NCBI GenBank assembly: GCA_021787665.1
Contig: JAJYLN010000005.1
Span: 45,971 to 109,970, forward strand
Length of the DNA: 64,000 bases
From: a bacterium
GTDB taxonomy: Bacteria > JAMCPX01
Direction of reading: 5' to 3'
The position numbers and the translations under genes are program-made. The notes beneath the pieces were generated by a model. The model saw only the letters and a list, made by a program, of their open reading frames with translations. It searched no databases and was not told the origin of the DNA. This document shows, piece after piece, positions 63,512 through 64,000 of this stretch. Each line of letters opens with the position of its first letter. The first letter of the stretch is position 1.

Positions 63512-63796
63512 CTATTTGCTCTGGCTTTTTGAGCGCGTAGCAAGAAACTCTGTTATTTCCTTTGCCTCCTTGTTGCTTATCCATGTCGGATCCTTAGCCT
63601 GCATCTTTTTTACAGTGTCCTGCCATCCCTTGAGGTCCTTATTGATATGGAGCGGCATCTCTTCGCTATGACACTTGGAACACTTTGTCCTGAAGAGCTG
63701 CTCCGCGCTTTCCGATGTCCCGCTTCCAAACGCCTGGATCGTTGAGAATGCACATGCCGCTGTAAGAACCATCGCAATCGCCATTCCTTTTTTCAT
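63512..63796 (-). CDS. Small monoheme cytochrome c
   Basis: A 94-residue exported cytochrome with a signal peptide (MVLTAACAFSTIQA, cut before FGSG) and a single CSKCH site near residue 38; likely Met ligand downstream in TVKKMQAKDP. Start at the ATG 63796, which has GGAGG at good spacing; an in-frame GTG four codons earlier overlaps that site. A soluble electron carrier for the adjacent complex is plausible. Confidence 0.87.
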   Translation of the reverse strand: MKKGMAIAMVLTAACAFSTIQAFGSGTSESAEQLFRTKCSKCHSEEMPLHINKDLKGWQDTVKKMQAKDPTWISNKEAKEITEFLATRSKSQSK

Positions 63797-63845
63797 AGTT
63801 TCCTCCACTAACTTGTTATTTGTTTATTGCGTAACTTTTCACGTT

Positions 63846-63861
63846 TAAGCCGCTTGGCTTA
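63846..63861. terminator. Short hairpin between cytochrome and barrel genes
   Basis: TAAGCC, loop GCTT, GGCTTA: a perfect 6-bp stem just past the stop of the barrel gene on the minus strand. No T-run follows in that direction, so termination is doubtful. Confidence 0.25.
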
Positions 63862-63874
63862 TCCAGACTCCCGT

Positions 63875-64000
63875 TTAGAACAGGAACTCGAGCTTGATCG
63901 AGGTGACGTTGAAGTCGCTTGCCGCAAGGCTCAGGGTCGGGTTATTGGTCGATGCCCTGTATTGCGCAACGCCCATGTTGTACGTGCTGAACAACGCCTG
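63875..64000 (-). CDS. C-terminal fragment of an outer-membrane barrel protein (runs off window)
   Basis: Forty-one residues up to a TAA, ending LAASDFNVTSIKLEFLF. The alternating strand and terminal phenylalanine are the standard outer-membrane barrel end. The rest lies beyond the window. It could be the porin partner of the respiratory cluster. Confidence 0.7.
   Translation of the reverse strand, partial: QALFSTYNMGVAQYRASTNNPTLSLAASDFNVTSIKLEFLF

Overview
The window reads as a stretch of chromosome from a Gram-negative bacterium. It carries outer-membrane barrel proteins, lipoboxed lipoproteins, lipopolysaccharide-core type glycosyltransferases and a periplasmic multiheme cytochrome/NrfD respiratory complex. 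The first 20 kb and much of the glycosyltransferase DNA are GC-rich; the right-hand respiratory cluster is visibly poorer in G+C. The order yceD-rpmF-plsX-fabD-acpP-fabF-rpiB-glyA-nrdR, the archaeal-type phosphoglycerate mutase, and the Qrc/alternative-complex-III-like cluster resemble anaerobic lineages such as Desulfobacterota or Nitrospirota. That placement is an inference, not an identification.

Layout. 0.1-7.2 kb: ribosome and fatty-acid operon (yceD, rpmF, plsX, fabD, acpP, fabF), then rpiB, glyA, nrdR, with a convergent 1-Cys peroxiredoxin. fabH is absent and fabG survives only as a gutted remnant between fabD and acpP. 7.5-19.5 kb: housekeeping genes on the plus strand, namely gatB, an AsmA-like protein, mtnA, a DUF218 protein, a DegT aminotransferase, a hydrolase, an acetyltransferase, apgM, a Crp-like regulator next to a metallo-beta-lactamase-fold phosphodiesterase, and accD. 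19.5-35.7 kb: accessory region. Four lipoproteins carry seven-repeat beta-propellers (five propellers in all), accompanied by collagen-like, PKD/Ig-like, carboxypeptidase-regulatory-like and FN3 modules and a shared C-terminal tail. Among them lie a large STAND/BTAD transcriptional activator, a small basic protein, a Spy-like periplasmic protein and an ILVBL-like thiamine-diphosphate enzyme. A family of GTAGGGGCG...CGCCCCTAC palindromes is scattered between these genes.

35.8-42.3 kb: envelope-sugar genes (two GT4 glycosyltransferases separated by a long imperfect inverted repeat, a polyprenyl-phosphate sugar transferase, a phosphohexomutase), then yicC and gmk, ending in a strong terminator. 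42.3-48.4 kb (minus strand): a porin-like barrel, an ExeA-like ATPase, a very long TPR protein and a small membrane protein. 48.4-55.7 kb (minus): glycan-assembly genes with four GT9 heptosyltransferase-like enzymes, one GT4, one GT2, a radical SAM/SPASM protein and a Trm112-like protein. 55.8-57.0 kb: an MFS transporter. 57.0-64.0 kb (minus): tatA, a tetraheme cytochrome built from four similar modules, a small membrane protein, NrfD, a four-cluster ferredoxin, a Tat-exported molybdopterin-family subunit, a pentaheme cytochrome, a monoheme cytochrome and the end of another outer-membrane barrel.

The most distinctive content is the propeller-lipoprotein locus, where one complete seven-repeat propeller appears to have been dropped into the middle of an FN3 domain. 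The decayed fabG and the respiratory cluster come next.
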